Positions 36,107 through 45,222 of a stretch of DNA of 64,000 nucleotides are shown here, in pieces. Under the pieces are notes generated by a model that worked only from the letters and a program-made list of their open reading frames with translations, was not told the DNA's origin and did no database searches. Position 1 is the stretch's first letter. Every line of letters starts with the position of its first letter. The DNA comes from Bacteroidota bacterium (lineage in GTDB: Bacteria > Bacteroidota > Bacteroidia > Flavobacteriales > Weeksellaceae): the NCBI GenBank assembly GCA_018902795.1, contig JAHIQD010000021.1:62001-126000 (forward strand). Direction: 5' to 3'. The translations under genes were made by a program, and so were the position numbers.

Positions 36107-37531
36107 ATGAAATTCAAAAATATTTTTATTGCAACTACTGTTACAGTATCCGCATTAACTTCATGCTCGGACAGCTTCCTTACCGATTTGCCGCCCAGCG
36201 CCACCATTATCACGCCTACAGGGGCTTTAAAAACGAAAACCGACCTTGCAGTTGCTGTTAACGGATTGTATGCCACGATGAATTCTGCTGCTGCTTTTGG
36301 ATCCAATCACCAAACTTACCAGGAGCTGACTGGTGATCTGGCATTTGTAGGTGCTGTGAATTCCGGCCGTTTTACCCAGACAAACGGATGGGGCCACATC
36401 AGTCCGGCTGATGGTGTAAGCGACGGGTTATGGAACAGTCTTTATAATATCATCGCCAATGCGAATTTTATCTTAGGCTACGAAGGCCAAATTCCTGAGG
36501 ACGAAAACGGTACGGCGCCTGTTGCTGATCTATTTGCACATGCGCACGCAGTAAGAGCTTATAGTTATTCTGTGTTAATGGCGTATTTTGCACCTAATTA
36601 TGGTGAAGGAGATCAGTCTCTCGGAGTTCCCTATCCCACTACTTTCGACATCACTCAGAAATTACCGAGATCTACCGTAAGTCAGGTATATAATGCAATT
36701 ATCAACGATCTGAATATCGCCAATGCAAATTTTGACCCAGGCTTCAGTAGCGGTAAAAATAAGTTCAATTCAGAAGCATCACAGTTGCTGACTGCAAGGG
36801 TTTATCTTTACATGAAGAATTATCCAATGGCAATTCAGTATGCAAACGAAGCTCTGAGCGGACCTACTCCTCTGCTTCCAAAAAATAAACTTTCGTCTTA
36901 TTTTTTAGGTGACGATGACACCAACGAAACTTTATTTCAGATTTATGAATCACCCAACGTAAATATCGGTGCTAACGATGCCATTTCCGGAACGTGGTCA
37001 TCCGCCGGAACTTATAAACAGAACTGGATGAGAAGAAGTTTTTGGGATACATTTCCGATTACTGACGTAAGAAAAACGTTCTGGTATACTTCAAGCGGTT
37101 TTGTAAACAATTTGACTGATACTCCAAAACCTATTGATGTGAGAAAATACACTTCGCCAGCTAAAGACGTCGTTCTGTTCAGAAAAACAGAAGCTGAATT
37201 TATTCTGTTCGAAGCCAACTACCATCAAAACCCCGCACAGGCTGCTGCAGGTTTACAAAACTGGGTAAGAGAATACAGAGATGCCGCTTACACAGTTCCG
37301 GCTGTTTCCGGTCAGGCATTGCTGGATGAGATCTTAAGACAGAAAGGATTTGAGTTCTTTTTGGAAGGACACAGACTTACTGACCTTAAGAGAAATCATA
37401 AGAAAGTGGACAAAAGCGGGCAAAACGGTAATACATTTGTGGCGGAAGCTGACAATTATAAATTTGTTTGGCCAATACCACTGTCTGAGATACAGACCAA
37501 TCCCAATGTTGTTCAAAATCCTGGTTACTAA
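36107..37531 (+). CDS. SusD/RagB-family nutrient-binding outer-membrane lipoprotein
   Basis: The 474-residue lipoprotein begins MKFKNIFIATTVTVSALTSC, with Cys20 as the lipidation site. SDSFLTDLPPSATIITPTGALKTKTDLAVAVNGLYATM, FAHAHAVRAYSYSVLMAYFAPNYG and RQKGFEFFLEGHRLTDLKRNHKKV with WPIPLSEIQTNPNVVQNPGY are standard SusD landmarks, including the usual C-terminal N-P-G-Y. It is the surface lid of the third SusC. The pair forms an operon ended by a terminator. The ligand is unknown. Confidence 0.92.
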   Translation: MKFKNIFIATTVTVSALTSCSDSFLTDLPPSATIITPTGALKTKTDLAVAVNGLYATMNSAAAFGSNHQTYQELTGDLAFVGAVNSGRFTQTNGWGHISPADGVSDGLWNSLYNIIANANFILGYEGQIPEDENGTAPVADLFAHAHAVRAYSYSVLMAYFAPNYGEGDQSLGVPYPTTFDITQKLPRSTVSQVYNAIINDLNIANANFDPGFSSGKNKFNSEASQLLTARVYLYMKNYPMAIQYANEALSGPTPLLPKNKLSSYFLGDDDTNETLFQIYESPNVNIGANDAISGTWSSAGTYKQNWMRRSFWDTFPITDVRKTFWYTSSGFVNNLTDTPKPIDVRKYTSPAKDVVLFRKTEAEFILFEANYHQNPAQAAAGLQNWVREYRDAAYTVPAVSGQALLDEILRQKGFEFFLEGHRLTDLKRNHKKVDKSGQNGNTFVAEADNYKFVWPIPLSEIQTNPNVVQNPGY

Positions 37532-37552
37532 AATCAGTTATCCAGATATAAA

Positions 37553-37582
37553 AAAAACCCTGCTTTTCTGCAGGGTTTTTTA
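37553..37582 (+). terminator. Intrinsic terminator after the third susD
   Basis: AAAAACCCTGC and GCAGGGTTTTT form a strong stem with a short loop and T tract. Being A-rich on the left and T-rich on the right, it could work in both directions. Confidence 0.85.
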
Positions 37583-37701
37583 TTTCCCCATATTTCTTAC
37601 ATTTGTAGTCGAAAGTAAAAATGAGACGCCGGAGGAATTTTTTAGACCATGAAAAATCACTGGCGTGCCATCTGAACTAAATAAAAAACAAATACGAACG
37701 G

Positions 37702-39630
37702 ATGAAATATCTTCTTCTCTGTATCTTTTTCTGTGGGGTTTCCCTTAGCGCACAGGTCGTTAATAAAACCGATTCCAACCGCGTGAAACCACAGGATACG
37801 ATGGTGATCGATTCCGGACGGAAAGATTCACTCGTTATCTTTAAACCTACGATTTACGATTATCAGTATCAAACTCAGTTTTCTGGAAAAAAAATATTTG
37901 ATACGGTTTTTACCTACGACAAAACATTCATTTTTTCACAGTATAACAACCGTGATAATTTCGGGAAAATACAGTTTGCCAATATCGGTTCCGGTTTTCA
38001 GTCTCTGGTTTTTGAGGTAAATCCGGAGCAGAATCTTTCCCTGCTTCCCACCAGAAAGTCCTATTTTATTCTCGGGATCAACGATATTAAATACTATGAT
38101 GTAAAAACTCCCACCACTGCTTTTATTTACCACAATTCCGTGAGCAGCGGTGCCGCACTGCAGTCGACTTATACGCAGAATATCGGCAAAAATTTCAACT
38201 TTGCGGTTGAATATATGGGACTCCGTTCTCTTGGCATGTATCAGCATTCGCTCGCTTCAAATAACAATGTGATATTTTCCGGCCATTACACTTCTAAAAA
38301 TAGCAAGTACGAAGCATTCGCCCATTATATCCACCAGAATGTCAACAACGAAGAAAATGGAGGTGTTGCTGACATCAATCTTTTCCTTGACGGAAACAGC
38401 AATTTCAATAACAGACTGAATCTTCCGGTAAATCTGAATTCCACGGATTCCAGATTTGGTTACCGCAGATATTACTTCAGCCAGCAGTTCAGGCCTTTTG
38501 CTTCTGAAAAATTCCCGTTTAAGATCCGGCACACGATCTTCCATCAGGGGAATAAATACTATTACAACCAGTCAGCGCCAGAACCTTACTATTTTGATAA
38601 TGCAGCCGATTTAATTGATTATCCGCTTTCTTCAAAAAAATATTCCAAAAATCTGAGCAATACGGTAAGTGTGCTTTTCGATAAAGAAAATTTCAAGCTG
38701 GATGCCGGGGTGCGTCATCAGCTTATTAAACTCGGAATGGGTACCGCCTTGCCCGATTCTCTGAATATTCCACAGGAACTTTCAGAGAACAGAATCGGTG
38801 CAGTAGGGAACCTATCCGTTAAGCTCTGGAACAAAATTGAACTCAATTCAAATCTTGAGTTTTCAAACGGGAGTGAATTCGGAACTTTTATCCGTTCTCA
38901 GAATTTAATGAAGTTCGAACCGGTAGAAGGCTATTTCGCGAATGCAAAAGTGAACTTTCAAACCACTTCACCGAGTTTTAATTTACTGATGAATCCTTCG
39001 GTGTACAAACGGTTTAATTATTATCTGAAAAATTCCAACAACGAAACCATTACCGAAATCGGCGGTGATATCAACCTGAAATGGTTTAACAGCAGTGTTT
39101 TCGCGAATTATTTCAGAATTAATAATTATACTTATATCGATGCGCTGGCAATGCCGCAACAGAGCGCTTCTTCTTTGAATATTTCGCAGATTGGCGGTGA
39201 AGCTACTTTTTCTTATGGCAATTTCCACCTGAATCCCAAGGTGCTTTTCCAGAGTGCAATAGGAAATAAAGATTTGCTGCCAATGCCTAATTTTGTCGCA
39301 AGAGCCAATCTTTTCTGGCAGTCGAAAGCTTTCAAAAATGCGGCAGAAATTCAGGCCGGGGTTAAAGTATATTACTTCACCAAATTTGCATCACGTGAAT
39401 TTTTTCCGGTGCTGAATGAATTTATTTTACCCAATGCCAACTCGTATTCTATCGGAGGGCAGCCGATCGTGGATGTGTATTTTAACTTAAAAGTAAAACG
39501 GATGTTCTTTTTTATCGAAGCACAGCATCTGGACACCACTATAATGCAGAACAGATCTTTCACGGCACCCAATTATCCCATCTACGATTTCCGTCTGAAT
39601 CTGGGAATTGTGTGGTATTTATTCAGTTAA
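37702..39630 (+). CDS. Putative porin, outer-membrane beta barrel (Porin_10-like)
   Basis: A 642-residue protein with signal peptide MKYLLLCIFFCGVSLSAQ. Repeated alternating hydrophobic and polar strands follow, such as NFNFAVEYMGLRSLGMYQHSLASNNNVIFSGHYTSK and FKLDAGVRHQLIKLGMG. The C-terminal strand FRLNLGIVWYLF ends in Phe plus Ser, close to the outer-membrane barrel signature. The family is annotated as putative porin in Bacteroidota and is thought to form a beta barrel; its cargo is not known. It stands alone after the third susD terminator and is followed 5 bp later by the likely start of bshC, so the two may be co-transcribed. Confidence 0.78.
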   Translation: MKYLLLCIFFCGVSLSAQVVNKTDSNRVKPQDTMVIDSGRKDSLVIFKPTIYDYQYQTQFSGKKIFDTVFTYDKTFIFSQYNNRDNFGKIQFANIGSGFQSLVFEVNPEQNLSLLPTRKSYFILGINDIKYYDVKTPTTAFIYHNSVSSGAALQSTYTQNIGKNFNFAVEYMGLRSLGMYQHSLASNNNVIFSGHYTSKNSKYEAFAHYIHQNVNNEENGGVADINLFLDGNSNFNNRLNLPVNLNSTDSRFGYRRYYFSQQFRPFASEKFPFKIRHTIFHQGNKYYYNQSAPEPYYFDNAADLIDYPLSSKKYSKNLSNTVSVLFDKENFKLDAGVRHQLIKLGMGTALPDSLNIPQELSENRIGAVGNLSVKLWNKIELNSNLEFSNGSEFGTFIRSQNLMKFEPVEGYFANAKVNFQTTSPSFNLLMNPSVYKRFNYYLKNSNNETITEIGGDINLKWFNSSVFANYFRINNYTYIDALAMPQQSASSLNISQIGGEATFSYGNFHLNPKVLFQSAIGNKDLLPMPNFVARANLFWQSKAFKNAAEIQAGVKVYYFTKFASREFFPVLNEFILPNANSYSIGGQPIVDVYFNLKVKRMFFFIEAQHLDTTIMQNRSFTAPNYPIYDFRLNLGIVWYLFS

Positions 39631-39635
39631 TTATT

Positions 39636-41222
39636 TTGAAAAAAATTTCCAGCATACCGTTTTTAGAAATTGAAAGTATTCCGCTGCTCATCAAAGATTT
39701 TCTGACGCAGAAAATCCCGGGTTTCGAACAGCAGCTTTTTAACCTTGAAAATAGTGAACAGCAGTTCGCGCTGAAAAAAGCATCTTTTGACCAAGAAAAG
39801 AGAGCAGTGCTTTGTCATGTACTGAATGAGCAGCATTCAGCCATTGAGGTCAGTGAAAAGCAAAAAGATAATTTAGACGCTCTACAGAACGGCAACACTT
39901 TTACGGTGACGACAGGTCATCAGCTTAACCTTTTTTCCGGACCGGTTTTCTTTATCTATAAAATTTTGCAGACCATAAAACTCGCGGAGTTTCTCAATGA
40001 AAAATTCCCGGAAAGCAAAACGGTTCCTGTATTCTGGATGGCGACCGAAGATCATGATTTTGAGGAAATCAACCATTTCAAAACGGAAACTCATTATTAT
40101 GAAACCAAAGCCAAATCTGGAGGAGCTGTGGGCAGAATTCCTTTGGAAGACGATTTTTTCATCTCTGAGTTCGAAAACGAATTTAAAGATTCTGTTTTTG
40201 GAACTGAATTGATTCTGCTGATGAAAAAAGCATACAGAAAGGGAAAAACGCTTTCTGAGGCTACACGGATTCTGGTTCAGGAACTTTTCGCGCATTTCGG
40301 TTTATTGATTATCGACGGTGATGATGCCCGTCTGAAAAGCGAAATGAAAGAAGTTTTTAAGAATGAAATTTTACAACAGAATCTTTTCGAAACCTCAAAA
40401 GAAACGGTAGAATTCTTATCCGAAAAATACGGAAAAGTTCAGGTGAATCCCCGGGAAATCAATCTGTTTTACCTTTCTGATACCAGAAACAGGATTGAAT
40501 CTGACGGTGAAAAATTCAATATCGTCGATAAAAATATTTCGTTCACGGAAGAAGAGATTCTAAATGAACTCAGTCTTCATCCTGAAAAATTCAGTCCGAA
40601 TGCTTTGATGCGACCGGTTTATCAGGAAACCGTATTGCCAAATCTGGTGTATGTCGGCGGTAATGCGGAAATCATGTACTGGCTTGAACTTACAAATTAT
40701 TTCAAATCACTTCAGCTTCCTTTTCCGGTTTTAATTCCGAGAAATTCCCTGCTTTTCATCGAGGATAAAACCTTGACTAAAACGAAAAATTTAGGGTTAA
40801 AGATCAATGATTTTTTCAGAAATTTTGCCTCGGTTACCAAAGGCGTTTTACTGGAAGATCATGAAATACTTTCGCTGCTGAATCAAAGCGAAGCTGCCCT
40901 GAAAAATCAGTTTGAACAGATCGCAGCAAAAGCAGAATCCACCGAAAAAAGTTTTGGAAACCTGGTGAAAGCTGAACAGACAAGACAGCTGAAATCGTTT
41001 GAAAGAATGAAGAAAAGACTTCTCCGAGCCGAAAAAATAAAACAGAAAGAAAAGCTTGAAAGACTCGAGAATTTGTTTTTGAAAATTCACCCGGGTAAGA
41101 TCTGGCAGGAGAGGGTTTATAATTTCTCCGTATTCTATTCAGATTACGGCAAAGAATGGCTTCAATATTGTTATGAGGAAATGGACGTGGAAAAGTCGGA
41201 ACTAATTATTGTTTCCATTTAA
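39636..41222 (+). CDS. bshC: Bacillithiol biosynthesis cysteine-adding enzyme BshC
   Basis: I choose the TTG at 39636 (MKKISSIPFLEIESIPLL, 528 residues), just after the porin stop. The frame also offers a GTG at 39612 inside the porin gene. Markers are TFTVTTGHQLNLFSGPVFFIYKI, VFWMATEDHDFEEINHF and RPVYQETVLPNLVYVGGNAEIMYWLEL, a highly conserved BshC set. A charged coiled coil lies near residues 415-480. BshC adds cysteine to glucosaminyl-malate to make bacillithiol, the low-molecular-weight thiol used by many Bacteroidota. bshA and bshB are not in the window. Confidence 0.92.
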   Translation: MKKISSIPFLEIESIPLLIKDFLTQKIPGFEQQLFNLENSEQQFALKKASFDQEKRAVLCHVLNEQHSAIEVSEKQKDNLDALQNGNTFTVTTGHQLNLFSGPVFFIYKILQTIKLAEFLNEKFPESKTVPVFWMATEDHDFEEINHFKTETHYYETKAKSGGAVGRIPLEDDFFISEFENEFKDSVFGTELILLMKKAYRKGKTLSEATRILVQELFAHFGLLIIDGDDARLKSEMKEVFKNEILQQNLFETSKETVEFLSEKYGKVQVNPREINLFYLSDTRNRIESDGEKFNIVDKNISFTEEEILNELSLHPEKFSPNALMRPVYQETVLPNLVYVGGNAEIMYWLELTNYFKSLQLPFPVLIPRNSLLFIEDKTLTKTKNLGLKINDFFRNFASVTKGVLLEDHEILSLLNQSEAALKNQFEQIAAKAESTEKSFGNLVKAEQTRQLKSFERMKKRLLRAEKIKQKEKLERLENLFLKIHPGKIWQERVYNFSVFYSDYGKEWLQYCYEEMDVEKSELIIVSI

Positions 41223-41233
41223 TTTTAAAGCAG

Positions 41234-41241
41234 TATTTTTG
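41234..41241 (+). promoter_or_regulatory. Putative -7 box of the LysM protein gene
   Basis: TATTTTTG fits TAnnTTTG and lies 20 bp upstream of the ATG at 41261, giving a short leader. No TTTG stands at the standard distance (a TTG is at 22 nt), so only the -7 half is supported. Confidence 0.4.
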
Positions 41242-41260
41242 TAAATATTTATCATAAAAG

Positions 41261-43210
41261 ATGTTCAAAAAATTATTCATCATATCAGGTTTAATCGCTG
41301 TTTCGGGAGTTTCTGCCCAGAAAACCCATACCGTTGCGAAGGGTGACACCCCGTATAATATTTCAAAAAAATATGGCTTGAGCGTGGACGAATTGCTTGC
41401 GCTTAACCCTAAAGCCAAAGACGGAAAAATTACTTTAGGCGATCTTTTAGTGGTGAATAAAGCAGCTGTACCGGCAAAATCCGGAGGTGCAGAAAGTTCG
41501 AAAACACAGCCTTCAAGAAATGCAAGTGCTACCGGAGATTTAGGTAAAATAGTTCTGCAGCCAAAGCAAACCATTTATGGTATTACCAAGCAGTATCAAA
41601 TTTCTGAAGTAGAATTGAGAAGACTGAATCCGGATCTTGATGCACACATGAAGATCGGTAACGAAGTGGTGCTGCCTTTAGAAAACATTAAAAAATTTGG
41701 CGGAAGCCAGGTGGTGTTTTCAAAACCTGCGGAGGTAAAAACTCCAGCTCCTGCAGCTGAAGAAAAACCTGCACAGACCAAAGCACCGGAAGATTCTTAT
41801 GTGGTTGAGGCCAAAGACAATTACTATAAACTTACCCGAAAGTTCAATCTTACCCAAAAGGAACTTTTTGCCCTTAATCCTGGTTTGGAAGCGAAAGGAC
41901 TTCAGCCAGGAGAAACGATTAAGATGAAAGGCGAAACTACGGTAACTACCACTACCGTTACTGAAGAACCAAAAGCTGCTCCGGTTTCACAGACTGAAAC
42001 GGTAAATACCTATACTACGACTTCCGTTGCAGACGATTACGTGACGTATACTGTTCAGGCCGGTGATACTGTTTTCGGTATTTTAAACAAATTCGGAATT
42101 TCGCTTGATGAATTATTAAGTTTAAATCCAAATCTTTCCCAAGGTTTAAAAACCGGAATGGTACTGAAGATTAAGAAATTAGATGCGGCTTATATTAAGA
42201 AATCAGGAGATGCGCTGAATGTGGTTTTAATGCTTCCATTTGGTTTTGATACGGATGATGCAAAATTTCGGACTCTTTCCCTTGATTTTCTATCAGGTGC
42301 GAAGTTAGCCATTGAAAGAAATGCCGGAAAAGGACAGAAACTGGATATAAAAGTTGTAGATGCGGGTAATGAAACCAGTTTCAAAAACTCATTAACTCAG
42401 ATTAATGCCAATAATACTGATCTTATCATCGGGCCATTTTTCAAATCAAGTGTTTTACAGGTTCTTGATTATGTAAAAACTGCTAAAATTCCTGTGGTGG
42501 CGCCATTTGCAAATTCGGATGATCTGTTGAAATATGATAATTTAATCCTTATTGAAACCAATGATCTGGTGTATGCTGACCGCATTGTAAAGGAGGTTAA
42601 GGATACCTATTCCGACCAGAAAATCTATATCGTTGCTGATGAGGACAGAACGAATGCAAACTATCTGAAAACCAATCTTCAGAAAGAGCTCAAGAATCCG
42701 GTTGTAGAGATCGTTAATTCTGCGCAGGACATTCAGGCGGATAAGAATATGATGACAGGTCAGTCGGCTCCTGTGATCGCTATTTTGGCAAATAATAAAG
42801 ATTCGGTAGGAGATGCGTTCGGAAGCAGAATGATTGCCCTGGCCGGTGAAACGAAGAATGTGAAATCGTTCAGCATGTATTATTCACCGATTTTCGAGAA
42901 AAAAGTAGACGAACTCAGCCAGGCCAATCTGGTATATCTGATGGACAGAAAAATCAATACTGACGGTGATTTTGAAAAAGAAATCCTCGCCGCATACAAA
43001 CAGAAGTACTGTAAAGTGCCTTCTAAATATTCGGTCATCGGTTTTGATGTGGTGAACGATATGCTTAGCCGCGAAAATAAAAAAGGGGAGATCTTCAAGC
43101 AGATGAATAAGGTGCAGACACAGCTTGCTACCAAATTCGAGTTTGAAAGAACCAAATCCGGCGCCTATGTAAACAAGGGTTACAGGGTAGTGCGCCTGGT
43201 TCCCAATTAA
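41261..43210 (+). CDS. Exported protein with four LysM domains and a periplasmic-binding-like domain
   Basis: A 649-residue protein with signal peptide MFKKLFIISGLIAVSGVSAQ. Four LysM modules follow: about 21-66 (THTVAKGDTPYNISKKYGLS), 97-141 (ILQPKQTIYGITKQYQIS), 178-225 (YVVEAKDNYYKLTRKFNLT) and 262-308 (YTVQAGDTVFGILNKFGIS). They are separated by Pro/Ala/Thr-rich linkers. Residues about 320-649 resemble a type-1 periplasmic binding fold: DLIIGPFFKSSVLQVLDYVKTAKIPVVAPFANSDDLL and KIYIVADEDRTNANYLKTNL. LysM binds peptidoglycan, so it probably resides in the periplasm on the cell wall. Ligand and role are unknown. Confidence 0.85.
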   Translation: MFKKLFIISGLIAVSGVSAQKTHTVAKGDTPYNISKKYGLSVDELLALNPKAKDGKITLGDLLVVNKAAVPAKSGGAESSKTQPSRNASATGDLGKIVLQPKQTIYGITKQYQISEVELRRLNPDLDAHMKIGNEVVLPLENIKKFGGSQVVFSKPAEVKTPAPAAEEKPAQTKAPEDSYVVEAKDNYYKLTRKFNLTQKELFALNPGLEAKGLQPGETIKMKGETTVTTTTVTEEPKAAPVSQTETVNTYTTTSVADDYVTYTVQAGDTVFGILNKFGISLDELLSLNPNLSQGLKTGMVLKIKKLDAAYIKKSGDALNVVLMLPFGFDTDDAKFRTLSLDFLSGAKLAIERNAGKGQKLDIKVVDAGNETSFKNSLTQINANNTDLIIGPFFKSSVLQVLDYVKTAKIPVVAPFANSDDLLKYDNLILIETNDLVYADRIVKEVKDTYSDQKIYIVADEDRTNANYLKTNLQKELKNPVVEIVNSAQDIQADKNMMTGQSAPVIAILANNKDSVGDAFGSRMIALAGETKNVKSFSMYYSPIFEKKVDELSQANLVYLMDRKINTDGDFEKEILAAYKQKYCKVPSKYSVIGFDVVNDMLSRENKKGEIFKQMNKVQTQLATKFEFERTKSGAYVNKGYRVVRLVPN

Positions 43211-43304
43211 TAAGACACAATATCCGAAAGGACCAATGATAAATAAAATATTAGGCTGACCATTCTTAGCGGTCAGCTGATTCAATTTTTTCTAAATTTA
43301 CTAT

Positions 43305-44180
43305 ATGAAAGCACTTGTATTTCCTGGGCAAGGGTCACAGTTTGTCGGGATGGGAAAGGAATTGTATGACTCCAGAAAAGACATTAAAGATCTTATGGAG
43401 TCTGCGAACGAAATTTTAGGTTTCGATATTCTTTCCATGATGTTTAAGGGGACAGACGAAGATCTTAAAAAAACTGAAGTTACCCAACCTTCGATATTCA
43501 TTCACTCTGTGGCTGTTTTAAAAACAGTCAACGGTTTGGGAGCAGAGATGGTTGCGGGCCACTCACTCGGCGAATTTTCCGCACTGGTTGCTAATGGTGT
43601 ACTGTCTTTCGACGACGGTTTACGTTTGGTTTCGGCGCGTGCAAAAGCCATGCAGGAAGCCTGCGATGCGAACCCAAGTTCAATGGCCGCTATTCTGGGA
43701 TTACCCGATGAAAAAGTGGAGGAAATCTGTGCAGCAACCGAAGGAATTGTTGTTCCGGCAAATTATAACTGTCCCGGTCAGCTTGTGATTTCAGGCGAAA
43801 CTGCAGCAGTAGAAATGGCCTGTGCAAAAATGAAGGAAGCCGGCGCGAAGAGAGCTTTAATGCTTCCAGTAAACGGCGCATTTCATTCCCCTCTGATGCA
43901 GCCTGCACAGGAGAAACTGGCAGCAGCGATTGAAAATACCAAGTTCAGAAACGCGATGATTCCGGTGTATCAGAATATTACCACCACCGCTATTTCAGAT
44001 CCGGAAGAAATCAAGCAGAATTTAATCAAACAGCTTACAGGTCCTGTAAAGTGGACCCAGTCTGTACAGAATATGATCAAAGACGGTGCGGATACTTTTA
44101 TCGAAGTAGGCCCGGGAAAAACACTGCAGGGTCTGATTAAAAAAATCAACAGTGAAGTAGAGGTTTCAACAGCAATTTAA
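43305..44180 (+). CDS. fabD: Malonyl-CoA-acyl carrier protein transacylase
   Basis: The 291-residue protein begins MKALVFPGQGSQFVGMGKEL. The nucleophile is Ser87 in GHSLGE (85-90), and the partner His194 lies in NGAFHSPLM. QPSIFIHSVAVLK and PANYNCPGQLVISG match the substrate-binding region. Near the C-terminus FIEVGPGKTLQGLIKKI is also a family hallmark. It moves malonyl from CoA to acyl carrier protein, feeding fatty-acid elongation in the cytoplasm. It is separated from the LysM gene by 94 bp and precedes the GHMP kinase by 6 bp. Confidence 0.95.
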   Translation: MKALVFPGQGSQFVGMGKELYDSRKDIKDLMESANEILGFDILSMMFKGTDEDLKKTEVTQPSIFIHSVAVLKTVNGLGAEMVAGHSLGEFSALVANGVLSFDDGLRLVSARAKAMQEACDANPSSMAAILGLPDEKVEEICAATEGIVVPANYNCPGQLVISGETAAVEMACAKMKEAGAKRALMLPVNGAFHSPLMQPAQEKLAAAIENTKFRNAMIPVYQNITTTAISDPEEIKQNLIKQLTGPVKWTQSVQNMIKDGADTFIEVGPGKTLQGLIKKINSEVEVSTAI

Positions 44181-44186
44181 AAAATA

Positions 44187-45092
44187 ATGGGTAAAATATT
44201 CTCACCGGGAAAATTATTGCTCACTTCAGAATATGTCGTCCTTGACGGCGCCTTAGCTCTTGCCGTACCTACCAAATGGGGGCAGGAGTTTTTTTTTGAG
44301 GAAACTCCGGATGGTAATGCCGTCATTCTGTGGGAAGCCTACCATCAGAATCAGCTGTGGCTCAAAGCAAAGATCGATTACAGAACCTGGAAAGTTATTG
44401 ACTGTAATCTTCTGCAACCTGCCGAATTTATCCTTAAGGTTCTTAAAAACGTCCAACAACTGTCCGGTGTAAAATTCAGGGACCACTCTTCTTATTATTT
44501 AAAAACAAATCTTCAGTTTCCTGCCAATTACGGTTTGGGAAGCAGCTCGACGCTGATAAACAATCTTGCCGAATGGGCAGGAACTGATGCTTTTGAACTG
44601 AATGAAATGAGCCTGGGAGGGAGCGGTTATGATATTGCTGTAGCAAAAGAAAAATCTGCTCTCCTTTATCAGATTTTTGAAAAAGGACGCTCGGTTGAAA
44701 CCGTAAATTTCAGTCCCCCATTCAAGGAGGAGCTTATTTTTATCCATCTCAATCAGAAACAGGACAGCAGGGAAGGAATTGGGCTGTACCGTTCGAAAAC
44801 AAAATCTCCGGAATTAATTGAAGCATTTTCCCGGCTTACCAAAGAAGTGCAGCAATGTGAAGATTTAGAAAAATTTTCGCAACTGATGGAAGTTCATGAG
44901 CGAAAACTGTCAGATTTTCTCGGAATTGAAACGGTGAAAGAAAAATATTTCGATCAGTGCCCTGTATTTGTGAAAAGTCTGGGTGCGTGGGGAGGCGATT
45001 TTGTGATGAGTTCAAAATTTCCCGGTTATGAGGCCTATTTTTCGGACAGGGGTTTTTCTTCCGTTTTTTCATGGAATGATTTAATTGCTTAA
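44187..45092 (+). CDS. GYDIA-family GHMP kinase
   Basis: A 301-residue protein starting MGKIFSPGKLLLTSEYVVLDGALALAVP, which is the first GHMP motif. The phosphate-binding loop is GLGSSSTLI (116-124), and GGSGYDIAVAKEKSALLYQ (from 144) holds the GYDIA sequence that names this Bacteroidota family. The C-terminal motif is present as VKSLGAWGGDFVMSSK. GHMP kinases phosphorylate small molecules such as mevalonate or homoserine. The true substrate of the GYDIA group is not established, to my knowledge. The gene follows fabD by 6 bp and is probably co-transcribed with it. Confidence 0.85.
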   Translation: MGKIFSPGKLLLTSEYVVLDGALALAVPTKWGQEFFFEETPDGNAVILWEAYHQNQLWLKAKIDYRTWKVIDCNLLQPAEFILKVLKNVQQLSGVKFRDHSSYYLKTNLQFPANYGLGSSSTLINNLAEWAGTDAFELNEMSLGGSGYDIAVAKEKSALLYQIFEKGRSVETVNFSPPFKEELIFIHLNQKQDSREGIGLYRSKTKSPELIEAFSRLTKEVQQCEDLEKFSQLMEVHERKLSDFLGIETVKEKYFDQCPVFVKSLGAWGGDFVMSSKFPGYEAYFSDRGFSSVFSWNDLIA

Positions 45093-45179
45093 AAATCAAA
45101 TTGTTATAACTTTCCGATTTTCTTGTGAATTCTGACGAATATCAGTAGTTTTAAAACCACATTAATAACCTATAATAGG

Positions 45180-45187
45180 TAAATTTG
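45180..45187 (+). promoter_or_regulatory. Putative -7 box of pckA
   Basis: TAAATTTG matches TAnnTTTG and lies 35 bp before the pckA ATG. No clear TTTG stands 19 nt upstream. Confidence 0.4.
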
Positions 45188-45222
45188 TTTTTTAAAAAGA
45201 ATCAGAAAATTAAAAAGTCATT

